A stretch of 64,000 bases of DNA from Decorospora gaudefroyi (taxonomy: Eukaryota > Ascomycota > Dothideomycetes > Pleosporales > Pleosporaceae): positions 1 to 64,000 of the forward strand of contig ML975291.1 of NCBI GenBank assembly GCA_010015605.1, in the 5' to 3' direction. The notes under the pieces are model-generated. The model made no database searches. It saw only the letters and a list, made by a program, of their open reading frames with translations, and was not told the DNA's origin. Shown here one piece after another: positions 33,701-44,882 of this stretch; the first letter of the stretch is position 1, and every line of letters begins with the position of its first letter. Position numbers and translations under genes: made by a program.

Positions 33701-34723
33701 TCGCCGTGGCCGGTGGCGAGGCTGGGACGCGTCCGCTGGAGCGGCAGTTGAGACAGGTCGGCGAGCACACACGAGTAATTTAGCAGCTATCGACATGAAG
33801 ATCTTTCGAAGAACGCGTGTGGTTGATCCGGCAATATCCGTGCGAGTACTGGACTGGCTGGTGGTGGTGGTGGTGGTCATGGTCTGTGGTGGTCATGTTG
33901 CGAAACGTCAGGTCCATCGCGTCTTCCACTTTGCGCGGATTACAATGAGTAGGCACGCTGGCTGGTGTTTCCTTCCTCACTGGTACTGTCGTCTGTCACA
34001 TACCATCAAATCTGCGCGACTATGACGAGACGCTAGCCCACGACCCAACAAGCCGGGCTTCGTACTGTAAGGAGAAACATGTCTCACATCAGCATCCCTA
34101 TGCTGTCCTTGTGCGAGGGCCGCCCAAACTTGCGGCATACCGAAGCCCGAGAACCTTAACTTGACCACCTATTAAAGAAGTACCTACAATAATGGCAGCA
34201 CTGCAAAAAAAAACAAGATCCTAATTATTGATTCTGTACTCCGTACTCCAGCATACAACGCGTCCATACACTGGAGATCATTGCTCGCCAGAAGATACAG
34301 GTATAATCCGCTTCCGTACATTGCAAATTCGCAAAGACATTATGCGCCTTGCTTGCGTGCTTCTTCTCCAATACAGAAAAAGACCTCTGAATCTCGAATA
34401 TGTCTTTCACTGATTGAATATCGGATGCAAGCAGATGGGCACCTCCACAGCTTCCCAAGCGCCTCGCTTTTACTTCTTACCCCTTACGGTCTAGTGCGTG
34501 AAAGAGCCTCGGTACATCCCTCCACAGTTGGGACGTCATCACCTCGGCCACGAGAAGGAGTAAACACAAGTCCACCAGCATTTCCCTCCAGTGTATTCAA
34601 GAACTTCCATTCTCAATTATAAACTTTCCGAAGCCACACTCCCAATTGTAAACGTCAAACTTCACATTGACACCTCAAACTCCGTCCATAACTTCCCAGA
34701 AAAAAAGGTCTCCTTCCACGACC
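30735..34723. other. Gene-free stretch of about 4 kb
   Basis: This is the longest gap in the window. The left end should be the promoter or 5' UTR of the zinc-cluster gene and the right end that of the SDR. Many short frames exist on both strands, but none shows a recognisable domain, splice support or sustained codon bias. Visible structure is limited to an A-run near 32649 and a TGG microsatellite at about 33860-33880. A non-coding RNA or decayed gene cannot be excluded. Confidence 0.35.
33860..33880. repeat. TGG trinucleotide run
   Basis: About six TGG units in the gene-free stretch, followed by further GGT-rich sequence to about 33897. Low-complexity sequence, not coding by any other evidence. 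Confidence 0.7.
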
Positions 34724-35653
34724 ATGGCCTCCGCCGCCCAAGACGTCCAACTCCACGACTTCACCAACATATTCCGCCTCTCAGGCAAAGTCGCCGTCGT
34801 AAGCGGCGGCTCCCGCGGCCTAGGTCTCCACGCGGCATCCGGCCTCCTCCAAGCCGGCTGTTCAAAAGTCTTCATCACCTCCCGCAAAACATCAGCCTGC
34901 GACGCCGCCGTAGCCGCTCTCAACGCACTGCCCAACAAAGCCCCAGGCGCACAAGCCTACTCCATCCCAGCGGACAGCTCCAAGCTCAGCGAGATCGAGA
35001 GATTGGTCAAGGAGGTAGAAAAGCATACGGATCGAGTGGATATTCTGTTTGCGAATGCGGGAGCGACGTGGGGCGCTCGGTTTGATGAGGTGGATGAGAA
35101 GAATGGGTGGGATCGAGTTATGGATTTGAATGTCAAGGGCGTGTTTTTTACCATTCAAAAGTACACAACCCCCAAACACCCCCCTCTTTTTTTTTGGTTG
35201 TACCCCCAAGGCAAAAGACGCTAACAACCCCATAGATTCACACCACTTCTCGAGAAATCAGGCTCCCTCGCCGACCCTTCGCGTGTCATCGTAACCGGCA
35301 GCGTAGCAGGAATCGGCACCGGCTCCTTCGGCGAATCAGGCACCTACTCGTACGCGGCCTCCAAAGCAGCAGTGCTGCACCTCGTGCGCAATCTTGCCGT
35401 CGAGCTGGGCCCACGGCATATCCTCGTCAACGGTATTGCGCCCGGCTTCTTCATGAGCAAGATGGCGGGCGTGCTGATGGAGCGGGCGGGCGGCGAGGAG
35501 GCGCTCGGCAAAAGTAATCCGAATGGGAGGGTCGGCCGCCCTGAGGATATTGCGGCTGCGGTTGTGTTTTTGGCGAGTCGTGGCGGGGGGCATGTTAATG
35601 GGGATACGCTTGTGCTGGATGGGGGCAAGATTCATGGGAGTAATAAGTTGTAG
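34724..35653 (+). CDS. Short-chain dehydrogenase/reductase
   Basis: Two exons (34724-35160 and 35236-35653, 75-bp intron) give 284 residues. The nucleotide-binding motif reads SGGSRGLG near residues 27-34, with Ser replacing the common Thr. FANAG is near 107, VTGSVAG carries the catalytic Ser, and YAASK provides the Tyr/Lys pair. The end reads GDTLVLDGGKIHGSNKL. The enzyme is probably a soluble NAD(P)-dependent alcohol or ketone oxidoreductase; the family is too broad for a substrate. The ATG lies in good context (CGACCATGG). The intron contains a T-run and ends CCATAG after GCTAAC. No functional link to the neighbouring genes is evident. Confidence 0.92.
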
Positions 35654-36560
35654 ATGTTGGGGCGAGTTATCAAACTTTTTTGAGCCGTTATTGAGTGCGT
35701 GTTTTGTTATTCTTTTTTTTATGCTGCGCCTGGAGGGATACCTACTCATTCCATGAGATTGCGTCCCTAGGCGTCGCTCGAGCCCGGAAACTTGAACCCC
35801 GTTGAGTCCGTCATATGCATCGAATTCCATGAACGCACTGCCCGCACGAGATAGGAGTAGCGTACGAAGATCCTCTGAGCATGTTGTATACTTCACCATA
35901 GGCTTGTAAGACAAGCGACAAAGATACAAGGCTCGACATAGCACAGGACATAGAAAGAAGAAAAAGAAGAATACATACCACAAAACCAACAATAAAGATC
36001 ACACCTCCTCTCCCACAAATCATAACCCCTATCCCCTCCCCTACACGTACCCCAACCAAACCCTCGATACACATAAACACAAATCTCAACAATTCACATT
36101 CGACAAAACCCATACAACCACATTTTCTCAACGCCAGTTCCTCTCAACCCCCCAATGCCATATGCCATATACATGGTTAGTGGTACGAACAGAGAGCGGA
36201 TCGCAAATAAACAGGCCTTAAAGTATCTGACGCTCAGCCTGCTCGGCATTGACCGCCGCTTCCAACTTATCAACTACGTGCTAATGGGATACTTTACACC
36301 CCTAAACCTTTCTTATTAACTGCTCTGCGCCGCCGTTGCGGCTGTACACACACTCAAATTCAGCCTATTACTGTCATGGGCTTTCGTCTCGACAGCGGGT
36401 GGTCCAGGTAGCGCATCTAGGTAGCGGCTTGCTCTGATACGACGGCATCGCTTGCTTGTCCACGCGAAGAAGCCTTCTATTTCAAGTACACCACGTCAGA
36501 CTACTTGCACACAACCGGGAGCCTGCCCGATCGTAGCTGGCTGTACGCTTGCTGCGCCTA
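35654..36560. other. Intergenic between convergent genes, 0.9 kb
   Basis: The two genes face each other here, so the region should hold two 3' UTRs. C/A-rich low-complexity sequence runs from about 35995 to 36125. No gene is supported. Confidence 0.4.
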
Positions 36561-38325
36561 CTAGAAGATGGGCACTCTCAATCCACAGCAATCCACCTCG
36601 CTGCCCTTGACCTCAACAGTACGCCCAAAGTACAGGCTACTAAGCTCCTGGACAAACGCCCGGTCGGCTTCTGACCAGGTGTCCAGCCCCATCCGGGACA
36701 GGTCATCTCTATCGATGATCAGTGCGTCCCCATCATCATCGTCGTCTCTTTCCCCTTGCCTGTCGGCCTCCACAATCTGCGAAAGCGTTCGTATCAACAA
36801 CGATGACTGGCGGTGGAAGTACGCAATGATTGCCGTCTCGACTGACTGCGAATACTCGGCCAGGTCGCCAATCAGCTCACGGTCGGTCTCCAGCTCCCCA
36901 GTCGTATATGCGTCTCTCTCACCCGCCGAAGCCCACCACATGTAGCCCATGTAGGCAAGCCGCGACCAAGTTATGGGCTCCACCACAGTGTCATCGTAAG
37001 CTTCGTTAAACTCATCGTCGGCGCGTTTAGTATCGACCTCGTCGCGCGACAACAAGGGCGCGGCATCATCGTGTTCTTCGTCCGTATACGGCTCGGGCGA
37101 GGCTTGTGCCTTGCTGCGTTGTTTGAAAAGCTCCTTGTGCAGGAGTTTGTAGCGCGCAACATCCCGCTGGCTTGCTTTGATCAAACTGCCGTCGCTTGTC
37201 CGTATCCGGGGCCAGCGTCGCTCTTGCGCAGGCGCATCGTGTATGGGTGGTAGCTCGACGATAATATCGTACAGCTGTGTCTTTGTGACGATGATCTCAT
37301 CCGTGGTGCAAGCTGCCCAACCTTCTGATTGTGCAGCACCTGGTGTGTGTCCGCCGTGTTTCGGATTTCTTAGGTCTTCGAGGAAGGGTATATCGTGCAC
37401 GCCGACGGAGAAGAGTGAGGGAAGTCGTAGGAGCTCTTCGATGCCGGGCGTGAGATTTTCGGTGTCGCGTGGTGATATGCTAGAGAGGACGGAGAGGTTG
37501 TACACTGTTTCGGATCAGCACCATGCTTACCCACCAAGAGTGACGGCGCATACCGAATTCACACGCGGCTCTGACGGGTGGCACGCCAACGAAGAGTATC
37601 CTCTTCCTCAGTAGGGCCGCCTGCTGTAGCCGGAATACCAGCGGGCCAAACATGTCCAGGTAACACAGTATTGACAGCGCCGGGTGGTACTCTGGCAGGC
37701 TCTCCTCGTCCTTCATGACGGCGCTCACCGTTGAGATGGCGCGCGCCCTGCTGTGACCCTTCGCATTGCCATTGTCAGATGATTCGCCCTTGCTACTGCG
37801 ATTCAACGTCTGTTCGTGCCAGAACTCTTCTAGTGGTGTCACCGTGTCCGTGTCGTCCGCGAGCGCTGCGGCCATCTTCTCTAGCTTCCCTACAAGCAGC
37901 CATGCTCGCCCCAAGCGTCCGTATTTGCCCTCCTTCCTTACTAATATGCCCACGGCGACGAAATTGGCATTGCGATCCTCGGCGCTGGCGTTGCCCTTTG
38001 CGAATGCGCTGAGCCCGGCGTAGCCCTCGTGCGTGAAGTAGACGAGGTCGGACTGGACCGAGTGTAGGCCCGAGGGTAGCGATTTGAATTCTACGGCATT
38101 GTCTAACGATATGTCGGCTGCTGTGCGCTTCCAAGCGATGGTATAGCTGTCGACCTGCATCAGCGGCGAGCTCTCCAGGCGGCGAATCGCCTCACGCTGT
38201 CGCATAACCTACCCGACCTTCTTATCGAACTTGATGAGAAAGAGCGCCTCCACCTGTGGCACGTCATCAGGGGACTCGATATGCGTCGCCCTCGAGTCTG
38301 TCAAGGCAGACATGGTCGCTGCCAT
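36561..38325 (-). CDS. DENN-type protein, LCHN/DENND11-like
   Basis: Three exons (38213-38325, 37554-38146, 36561-37504; introns 66 and 49 bp) give 549 residues. The N-terminus ALFLIKFDKKVGYTIAWKR, rebuilt by the first splice, and the stretch VYFTHEGYAGLSAFA with FVAVGILV are characteristic of the fungal LCHN-like (formerly DUF2347/DUF4484) family. HPALSILCYLDMFGPLVFRL with RKRILFVGVPPVRAACEF follows, the part related to the central DENN module. The acidic C-terminal half carries predicted helices and ends VKGSEVDCCGLRVPIF. DENN relatives usually activate Rab GTPases; that activity is not shown for this branch. The start at 38325 is the first ATG after GC-rich leader; a second is at 38313. 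Divergent from the Sac phosphatase 594 bp away. Confidence 0.72.
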
Positions 38326-38919
38326 CGGGATTGACACTGAATGCCTAGGTGCCTAGGTAGCTGCGCGGGCCGCCGGTGATGCAACGTCAAGCCTCAAGGA
38401 ACGCTTCGCTTAGCCTCGGCCGGGGTCATTAGGTGCTCAGTACTCCCAAGTAAATGTAGGATATTAGAGTACCCTATGTGCCTATCCGTACATATCCTCC
38501 GAGATATTATTTAGGACATATTCAATGCTGTTGTGACAAACAGCTCTCGTTCTACCATTCAATCGGCATATGCTTGAACGGCCACCGTAGTGAAGTTAGT
38601 AGGTGCTTCATCGAATGCCAATCCACCTCTTTACAGGCCGCCGACCTCAGATGTCCTTCCGTCCGAACTTGTAAGGGTGTGAATGGGTAGGTCGTATCAT
38701 CATAGTGGTTGTTGTGTTGTGTAGACACATGAGATAAACTTGGTGATGGTTGCAGGCGGGATGACAACATGAAGACGCGTGGGGTAAAATGTCACTAGCA
38801 TCGGCACGCGACGTCATGTTCATTCACCCCAAACGGGTATACGCGCCTATAGCCCGCAACACATGATGCCATTCCCCTATGCCTAACGTCCCCTTCAGGC
38901 GCATCGCGCGACCGACAGA
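38326..38919. other. Divergent promoter: DENN-like and Sac phosphatase genes
   Basis: A 594-bp shared upstream region. It contains a CCTAGGTGCCTAGGTA word at about 38342-38358 and AT-rich sequence at 38440-38530. No gene is supported. Confidence 0.45.
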
Positions 38920-41900
38920 ATGCCGCCGCTTGTTCGAAAGCTCCTCCTCTTCGCGGCCGTGGACGGTCTGATCCTCCAACCCTCCCCACCCCGCAACCAC
39001 CCGCCGACGACGCAGCAGGCCATCAAGGTCGACTACAGCGGCAATGTCGGACCGCTGCTGAAGGACAGGCGCGACGAAGACACGACGCCCTTGTCTGTGG
39101 AAGTGCATGGCATTGTTGGTATGCGCGCCTCCATGCAGCAATTGGCGCGTTGCGACACGTAGAAAGGAACTAGGCTAATGGTGCAAGCAGGACTCCTGAA
39201 GGTCGCTACTTCGTACTTCTTGATATCCATCTCCGATCGCGAACAGGTTGCCCAAATACGCGGCAAAGCTATATACAAAATCACCGGCGTCGCCCTCATC
39301 CCACTCTCCTCGCAAGCCGACGCCGACAAGGCCATCGCAGCCGCGCGGGACCACCTCAAGCGCCGCAATAAAGCACCCGGACTGGAAGATGAAGACACAG
39401 ATAGTGGAAGCGACGATGCGGCCAGCGTCACAGACTCGCTGGTCGAAGACACATCTACGGTAGCAAGCGAGGTCAAGGATGCCGTCACCGGGCAGAAGGA
39501 CAGTCCGCAGCGCAAGACAACCGTCGCCGCCGATGTCATACAGCGCAAAGGCCTCTACGGCAGGTTCGCAGATAAATGGTTCTCGCGGAAGGGATGGAGC
39601 GCCGACAACAGGCGCATGCAAGGACTGAGCTCGGAAGAGAATCTGGCCGCGAAGAACGTTCCGCAGAACGTCGACTCTGTGGTGCCCAAATCCGAAGAAC
39701 ACCCCAAGCGCGAGTCGAAGCCCGATGAGATACCCACCGATGACAAGAACGTCGCAGAATCCGTCAGCCCGGAGGCCATACCGAAGGCTTTGGGCGGCGA
39801 GAAGGATGCGACGACCGTAGCGTTGTTGCCAAAGATCTTGCAGACCACCAAAATGTACTTCTCTGCGGGCAACTTCTTCTTCTCTTACGATTATGACATC
39901 TCGCACTGCATTGCCCAGCAGCAACCCAGTTCCAGTGTGCCCCTGTTCAAGCAGTTTGATCCTTTGGTCAGTCTCGTACTTGTTGCGAAAACGACGGCAG
40001 CTGACCCCTTTAGTTCTTCTGGAACCAACACATCATTTTTCCCTTCATAGAAGCCGGTCAACATGCATTTGTTCTTCCCCTCATCCAGGGCTTCGTCGGC
40101 CAGCGGCCCTTCACCCTAAAGACAGCGGATACCCAATCGAGCAGTCTTGTCGTCGACCCTACCGCAACCCCAGATGACATCCAGTTGCAGTCGTGGCATG
40201 AAAAACAGCAACAAGATACAGAATCCAGGTCGGACCAAGATACCGACATTCCCGCCTCAAACACTTCACTTGCAGATGGCAAAGACTTCCTGCTGACACT
40301 CATTTCTCGGCGATCCACCAAACGAGCTGGTCTGCGCTACCTGCGACGAGGAACTGATGACGAGGGCTCCACAGCAAATACCGTCGAAACAGAGCAGATA
40401 CTGTCGTCTCCTACGTTCAACACCACACCAGACAAGATATTCTCCTTTACTCAACTCCGGGGGTCCATACCGTTGTTCTTCTCCCAATCACCATATAGCC
40501 TAAAACCCCAAGTAACGACTTGGGGTTCATTCGAGACGAACGCTCGCGCCTTTCAGCGGCACTTCCTCGATCTCTCCTCACGGTACGGCGAAATTTACTG
40601 TGATTCGCTCATTGATAAGCACGGCACAGAGGCCAAGATCGGTGAGCTCTATGAGCAGCATGCGAAAGCACTGAACGAGAGTGGAGGTATCGATGGGAAA
40701 GGGAAGCAACTGGGATTCGAGTGGTTCGACTTCCACAATGTGTGCAGAGGCATGCGTTTTGAGAACGTTTCGCAGCTCATGGATTCCATCGAGCCTTTTA
40801 TGAAGGCATCTAGCTGGGTAGAGATCTCGAATGACCAAGTACAACAGAAACAGACGGGCGTTTTGCGAACAAATTGCATGGACTGCCTGGACCGCACCAA
40901 CGTCGTTCAGTCCGCCTGCGCCAGGACCGCCCTTGAGGCACAGCTTTCCGCAGGCAGCTATACCATCGATCTCGAACACGACCCCAGCACGTCCTGGTTC
41001 AATATGCTCTGGGCTGACAATGGCGACGCCATCTCCCGCCAATATGCCGGCACCGCCGCGCTCAAAGGGGATTTCACTCGCACTCGAAAACGGCAAATCA
41101 CGGGTGCGTTGACCGACTTCGGGCTTACCCTGACAAGATACTACAACAACATCGTCAACGACTACTTCGCGCAAGCCGTCATCGACTACCTCCTCGGTCG
41201 CGCAACAGATACCATCTTCGCAGAATTTGAAGCAGACATGAAGAGCTCCGACTACTTCATCGACGTGCGCAAAGTGCGACAACAAGCCATCGAGCGCTCA
41301 GCCGGCATCGTCATCGAAGACCAAGACGAAGACCTGATCCACGGATGGACCTTGAGCGTACCCACAGCCGCGAACCAAGTCAAAACAACCACATTTGAGG
41401 AAGCTGTTCTCCTACTCACGGAAAAAGCGTTATATTTCTGCCGTCTAGACTGGGGCACAGAAAAAGTACGAGAATTCGAGCGAATCCCACTCGAAAACAT
41501 CCAAGGTCTTATCCGCGGCGTCTACATCACATCGACACTTGCGCAACGCCATACCGATACCGACAAGAACCTCGGCTTCATCTTGCGCTACCGCGCCGAC
41601 GCCCAGCGCGAACTCGTCCGCAGAAACACACGTGCACTCGATTCCAGCGCCGCGCAGCCCGATGAGCCACACAGTAACGAAACGAAAAAGGAGGGTACAC
41701 CCGCCGGCCGCTTTCTCGCATTCAAGGCCCTGCCGCCTCGAAGTAATGTCCCTTCTTCCGACGCGCTGGCTTCTTCTCCCGATAATGAACGCGAGGTTGT
41801 CACGTCGGTGTGCGAGGAGATTGTGAGGGTTGCGAACGAGGCGGGGAAGAAGGTAGATGCGGATACTAGCGTGTTGTTGAAGGTTGAGGATAAGGATATT

Positions 41901-41981
41901 ATTAGTCTGGTTGATGCGAGGAGGAGTACGGGGTATTTGGAACAGTTTGAGTATTCGCTTAAGAAGATGGTTTGGGGGTGA
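38920..41981 (+). CDS. Sac-domain phosphoinositide phosphatase (INPP5F/Sac2-like)
   Basis: Three exons (38920-39118, 39191-39966, 40014-41981; introns 72 and 47 bp) give 980 residues. The Sac fold starts near residue 67 with VGLLKVATSYFLISI and continues after a long acidic insert (about 120-240). The catalytic CX5R loop is RTNCMDCLDRTN with Cys613 and Arg619, and FDFHNVCRGMRFEN precedes it. A C-terminal hSac2-type section (YFIDVRKVRQQAIERS, then HGWTLSVPTA and LYFCRLDWGTEKVREFERIPL) supports the Sac2/INPP5F branch rather than ER Sac1, and no membrane anchor is visible. It should remove phosphate from phosphoinositides on endosomal or plasma membranes. The acidic Asp/Ser insert (DEDTDSGSDDAAS) is low complexity and probably disordered. 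Confidence 0.88.
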
Positions 41982-42749
41982 TGGGGAGGGTATTGTACCT
42001 AGGGATGGTGTTTTTAGGAGAAGTATATGTACGTTACTTTTTCATTCACTTTACTACATACCTATGCACTTGTTGTACAAACAGTAGATTTAAGTCTATT
42101 CTATAACTCTCGGTTTTCACCTACCCTACCTTGCGTGTTTGCACCAGCATATGTTTCTTTTTCTTTCTTGCTTTCTTTTTTGAGCTTAGCACTTAGTAGT
42201 GCACTATCCAATTCTTCATGTCCCTTGAAGTTTCGTACTCGATAGATCGACAATCGACAGGGACGGGTTGGGTTAGGATGTGTACTTGATGGCTGATGGG
42301 AGGTGTAGGTGTACTTTGTATGTTGCAAGAAAGGAAGTAGAAGAAAAGAGGGATAACGATAGAAATCAGATAGCGGAGTAGCAGCAGGAGAGAGTGTAAG
42401 ATCTCCATTGTCAGATTCTTTTGGGAAGGGGGCGGGGGGAGTGAAGGTTAGAGCTGGGGAGATGCATAGATAGAAACCTTGTCTTTATGTTCTTCAAAAA
42501 AAGAAGAAACTACGGTAATGGACTCATTTCCCTTTTGGTGATACATGTAAAAAGAAAGAACGCCTAGACCTAAATGGCCCAAATGTTTGGAATCGAGGCC
42601 CCCCTACCCATCTCGGGGGGAAAAAAGAAAACGCCGGAAAATGCCATCATTACCCCACTTATTACCCCCCATCTCTCTCAGTCTCTCTCTCAGACACGCC
42701 TGGGAGCCACCAGGTTCCTCAAAAAGTGTCCAAACTCTCATGTTTGTTA
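41982..42749. other. Intergenic between convergent Sac and PRP31 genes
   Basis: T-rich and A-rich runs with C-rich patches near 42600 and 42655. It should contain two 3' UTRs. No gene is supported. Confidence 0.4.
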
Positions 42750-44387
42750 CTACTTCTTGGGCGGCAAAGCAGGGACCTTGAAGCCCCCAGCATCGACCTT
42801 GGATGAACTACCGTTGAGTTGGGTAAAGCTTCCACCTTTGAACCATCGATCCTCGTCTGCCTTGCGCTTGCGGTTCATTTCTTCACGCGCCTTGGGATCG
42901 ACCAGTTCCAGGCCCTGAACAGGTGTAAAAGCAATGGAATTTGTTCCCGCACCGCCACCGAGTCCGACGCCACCGGTGCGCAGACCTTGGGCACGCAGAC
43001 TCGTTGCCGTACCACCTGCACCGAAGCCCTTGAGGGAGGAAGCGGCACCGAGTGTGGTGTCGCCGCCCCATCCAGGGTTCTTCTTGGAGAGTTTGGCGCG
43101 TGTCTTTGGGTCGATTTGCTGCGCGCGGAGACGGCCCGTGTCTGTGGCTCCGATCATGCCCATGCCCTTTGTCGAGTCGCCGTATCCGACTTCCTTCTCC
43201 TCTTTGCCGAATGTCATCCTGTTCTGGGCTTTGCGGATTTCTGTCATTGCTGTTGCTTCTTTGGCTTTGCGGGCTCGTCTCCCGCCCCTTTTTCGACTTG
43301 GTAGCTCGTTGGGCGTCGGGAGAGCTCGGGTTCCAGAATTGGGAGGTGGTTTTGAGAGGTGGTCGATCCTGCGCTCTACTTCGTTCCGGAGCTCTATACC
43401 AATGGAGTTGTCCGAGGGAGAATGGGCGTCCACTCTGGCTGCTAAACTGGTCTTGGCAGCCAGAATTCGGATGGCCTGCCGTCTCAGGTCCTGCCTTACA
43501 TTTTGAATGATTGGCGACCGAAACAAATGGCCTTCATGACGCAGTCCGCCTAGGCCAACATTGGATAGTCCGAGGGAGCCACTGGAGGTCTTGCTGCTAC
43601 CTACCGGTGCGAGATTGCATGCAGGGACCTTGGCCAGATTAGACAGTCCTCCTGACGCAGCAATCAAGTTTGCAGTTGTCAAAGAACCAACGAGTTCTAC
43701 GAGATTCGGTGCATAGGTAGTGATGCGGCTCTCGATGTAGGCAAGTAGCTTTGCCTTTGCGTTGTTCAAATCAAGCAGCAGATTGCAAGCGCTCGTGATG
43801 AGGTTGAGCTCAGCCTCATCCAGGGATCTACTTTGAACCCTTGTCGCTTCAATCTCCACCACCATGACTAGCGCAGTGTCTAGGAAGCCCTTCAGCTCAT
43901 CCGTAAGTTGCTTGATGTTGTCCAGAGGCCTCGACCCGATCACCAAGACCGACTTGGCGTAGGAAACGGGGTTTCTGATCAGTTGCTCGAGGTTCGGGAA
44001 GAAAATGGAGTACCTATCGCAGATAAACTTGTGGACTGAAGCAATCTCGCCGTCGATGTGTGTGGATAAGTCGTTTGTTTCTTTGAGGAGTTGGTATTCT
44101 GGTGAGTCTTCAATAGACTCTCCCTCGACAACGTCCATATGGTCCTCGACTTCCTCGATGCGCTGGAGCACGGGCTCTAGGTTGGACATCAGCTTTCGCG
44201 CAGCCTGGATGTCGACTGGTCCCTTCTTGTCCTTGTCCTTGTCTTTTTCTCTGTATTCTACCTCCTCATCTACCATCTCCTCGTCCTCGCCTTCTCCACC
44301 GGACGCAAAGTCATTCTCCAGGTCTTGGACATCTTCGTCGCCGCTGTCGGCGAAGTCGGCCAGAAGTTCCTGCTCGAGCGTCGCCAT
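42750..44387 (-). CDS. PRP31: U4/U6 snRNP component Prp31
   Basis: Intronless frame of 545 residues. The acidic N-terminus (ADSGDEDVQDLENDF) is characteristic. The Nop domain lies between about residues 95 and 330, with RYSIFFPNLEQLIRNP and IESRITTYAPNLVELVG. VIQNVRQDLRRQAIRILAAK, here IIQNVRQDLRRQA near 295, is the family hallmark that contacts 15.5K/Snu13 and U4 snRNA. A basic patch (RKRGGRRARKAKE) and the C-terminal region with MTFGKEEKE, then LRAQQIDPKTRAKLSKK and ending KVPALPPKK complete the full-length protein. It acts in the nucleus, needed to form the U4/U6.U5 tri-snRNP. Start 44387 gives MATLEQELLADF. The gene shares its promoter with CLF1, another splicing factor. No introns, unusual among its neighbours. 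Confidence 0.95.
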   Translation of the reverse strand: MATLEQELLADFADSGDEDVQDLENDFASGGEGEDEEMVDEEVEYREKDKDKDKKGPVDIQAARKLMSNLEPVLQRIEEVEDHMDVVEGESIEDSPEYQLLKETNDLSTHIDGEIASVHKFICDRYSIFFPNLEQLIRNPVSYAKSVLVIGSRPLDNIKQLTDELKGFLDTALVMVVEIEATRVQSRSLDEAELNLITSACNLLLDLNNAKAKLLAYIESRITTYAPNLVELVGSLTTANLIAASGGLSNLAKVPACNLAPVGSSKTSSGSLGLSNVGLGGLRHEGHLFRSPIIQNVRQDLRRQAIRILAAKTSLAARVDAHSPSDNSIGIELRNEVERRIDHLSKPPPNSGTRALPTPNELPSRKRGGRRARKAKEATAMTEIRKAQNRMTFGKEEKEVGYGDSTKGMGMIGATDTGRLRAQQIDPKTRAKLSKKNPGWGGDTTLGAASSLKGFGAGGTATSLRAQGLRTGGVGLGGGAGTNSIAFTPVQGLELVDPKAREEMNRKRKADEDRWFKGGSFTQLNGSSSKVDAGGFKVPALPPKK

Positions 44388-44882
44388 AGTTTGCCGTGAT
44401 TATGCGTGCAAGCGGTAGGGTCGCGGGGTTCGGAGGAGTCGCAACGGCGGCCAGAGGTTGCCCCTCCTAGTGAAGTTCGGTTGAGTGCTGAGCTCAGTAT
44501 CGCGCGGTAGTATACGTACCTGTTGCCTGGGTTGGCCGCCGGTCGAGGTGGGGTGGGCAAGGTGAGTGTCAATGTGGATGTCGCAGGTGGTGAGTAATGG
44601 AGCAGTTGCGCGCCAGCAGTGACGTGAAGGTGCTAATTGCTTGGCGCGGATAAAAGTTGCGCTAAGGCAGGCGCGTTCTCACGTCGCATGCGCAGGATCA
44701 TGCAAACGCCGACCAACAAAAGTACGCGCATCTGTTCACCTTCTCACACCCACACCCACACCCACACCACCGAGGCCTGACTGCCCAAATCTCCTGCGAT
44801 AGACGCGCACGCCGTCGCCTCTGAGAGCAGCTAGCTGTCAGCACCTTACTCCGCGCATACGATCCCCCCAACAACCTCAAAA
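44388..44882. promoter_or_regulatory. Bidirectional promoter of PRP31 and CLF1
   Basis: The 495-bp gap separates the start codons of two divergently transcribed splicing genes. A CCCACA microsatellite of about four units lies at 44743-44769, some 115-140 bp before the CLF1 ATG. A C-rich leader (ATACGATCCCCCCAAC) precedes the CLF1 start. No TATA box was seen on either side. Co-expression is inference. Confidence 0.6.
44743..44769. repeat. CCCACA microsatellite
   Basis: About four units of ACACCC within the shared upstream region of CLF1 and PRP31. Confidence 0.8.
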
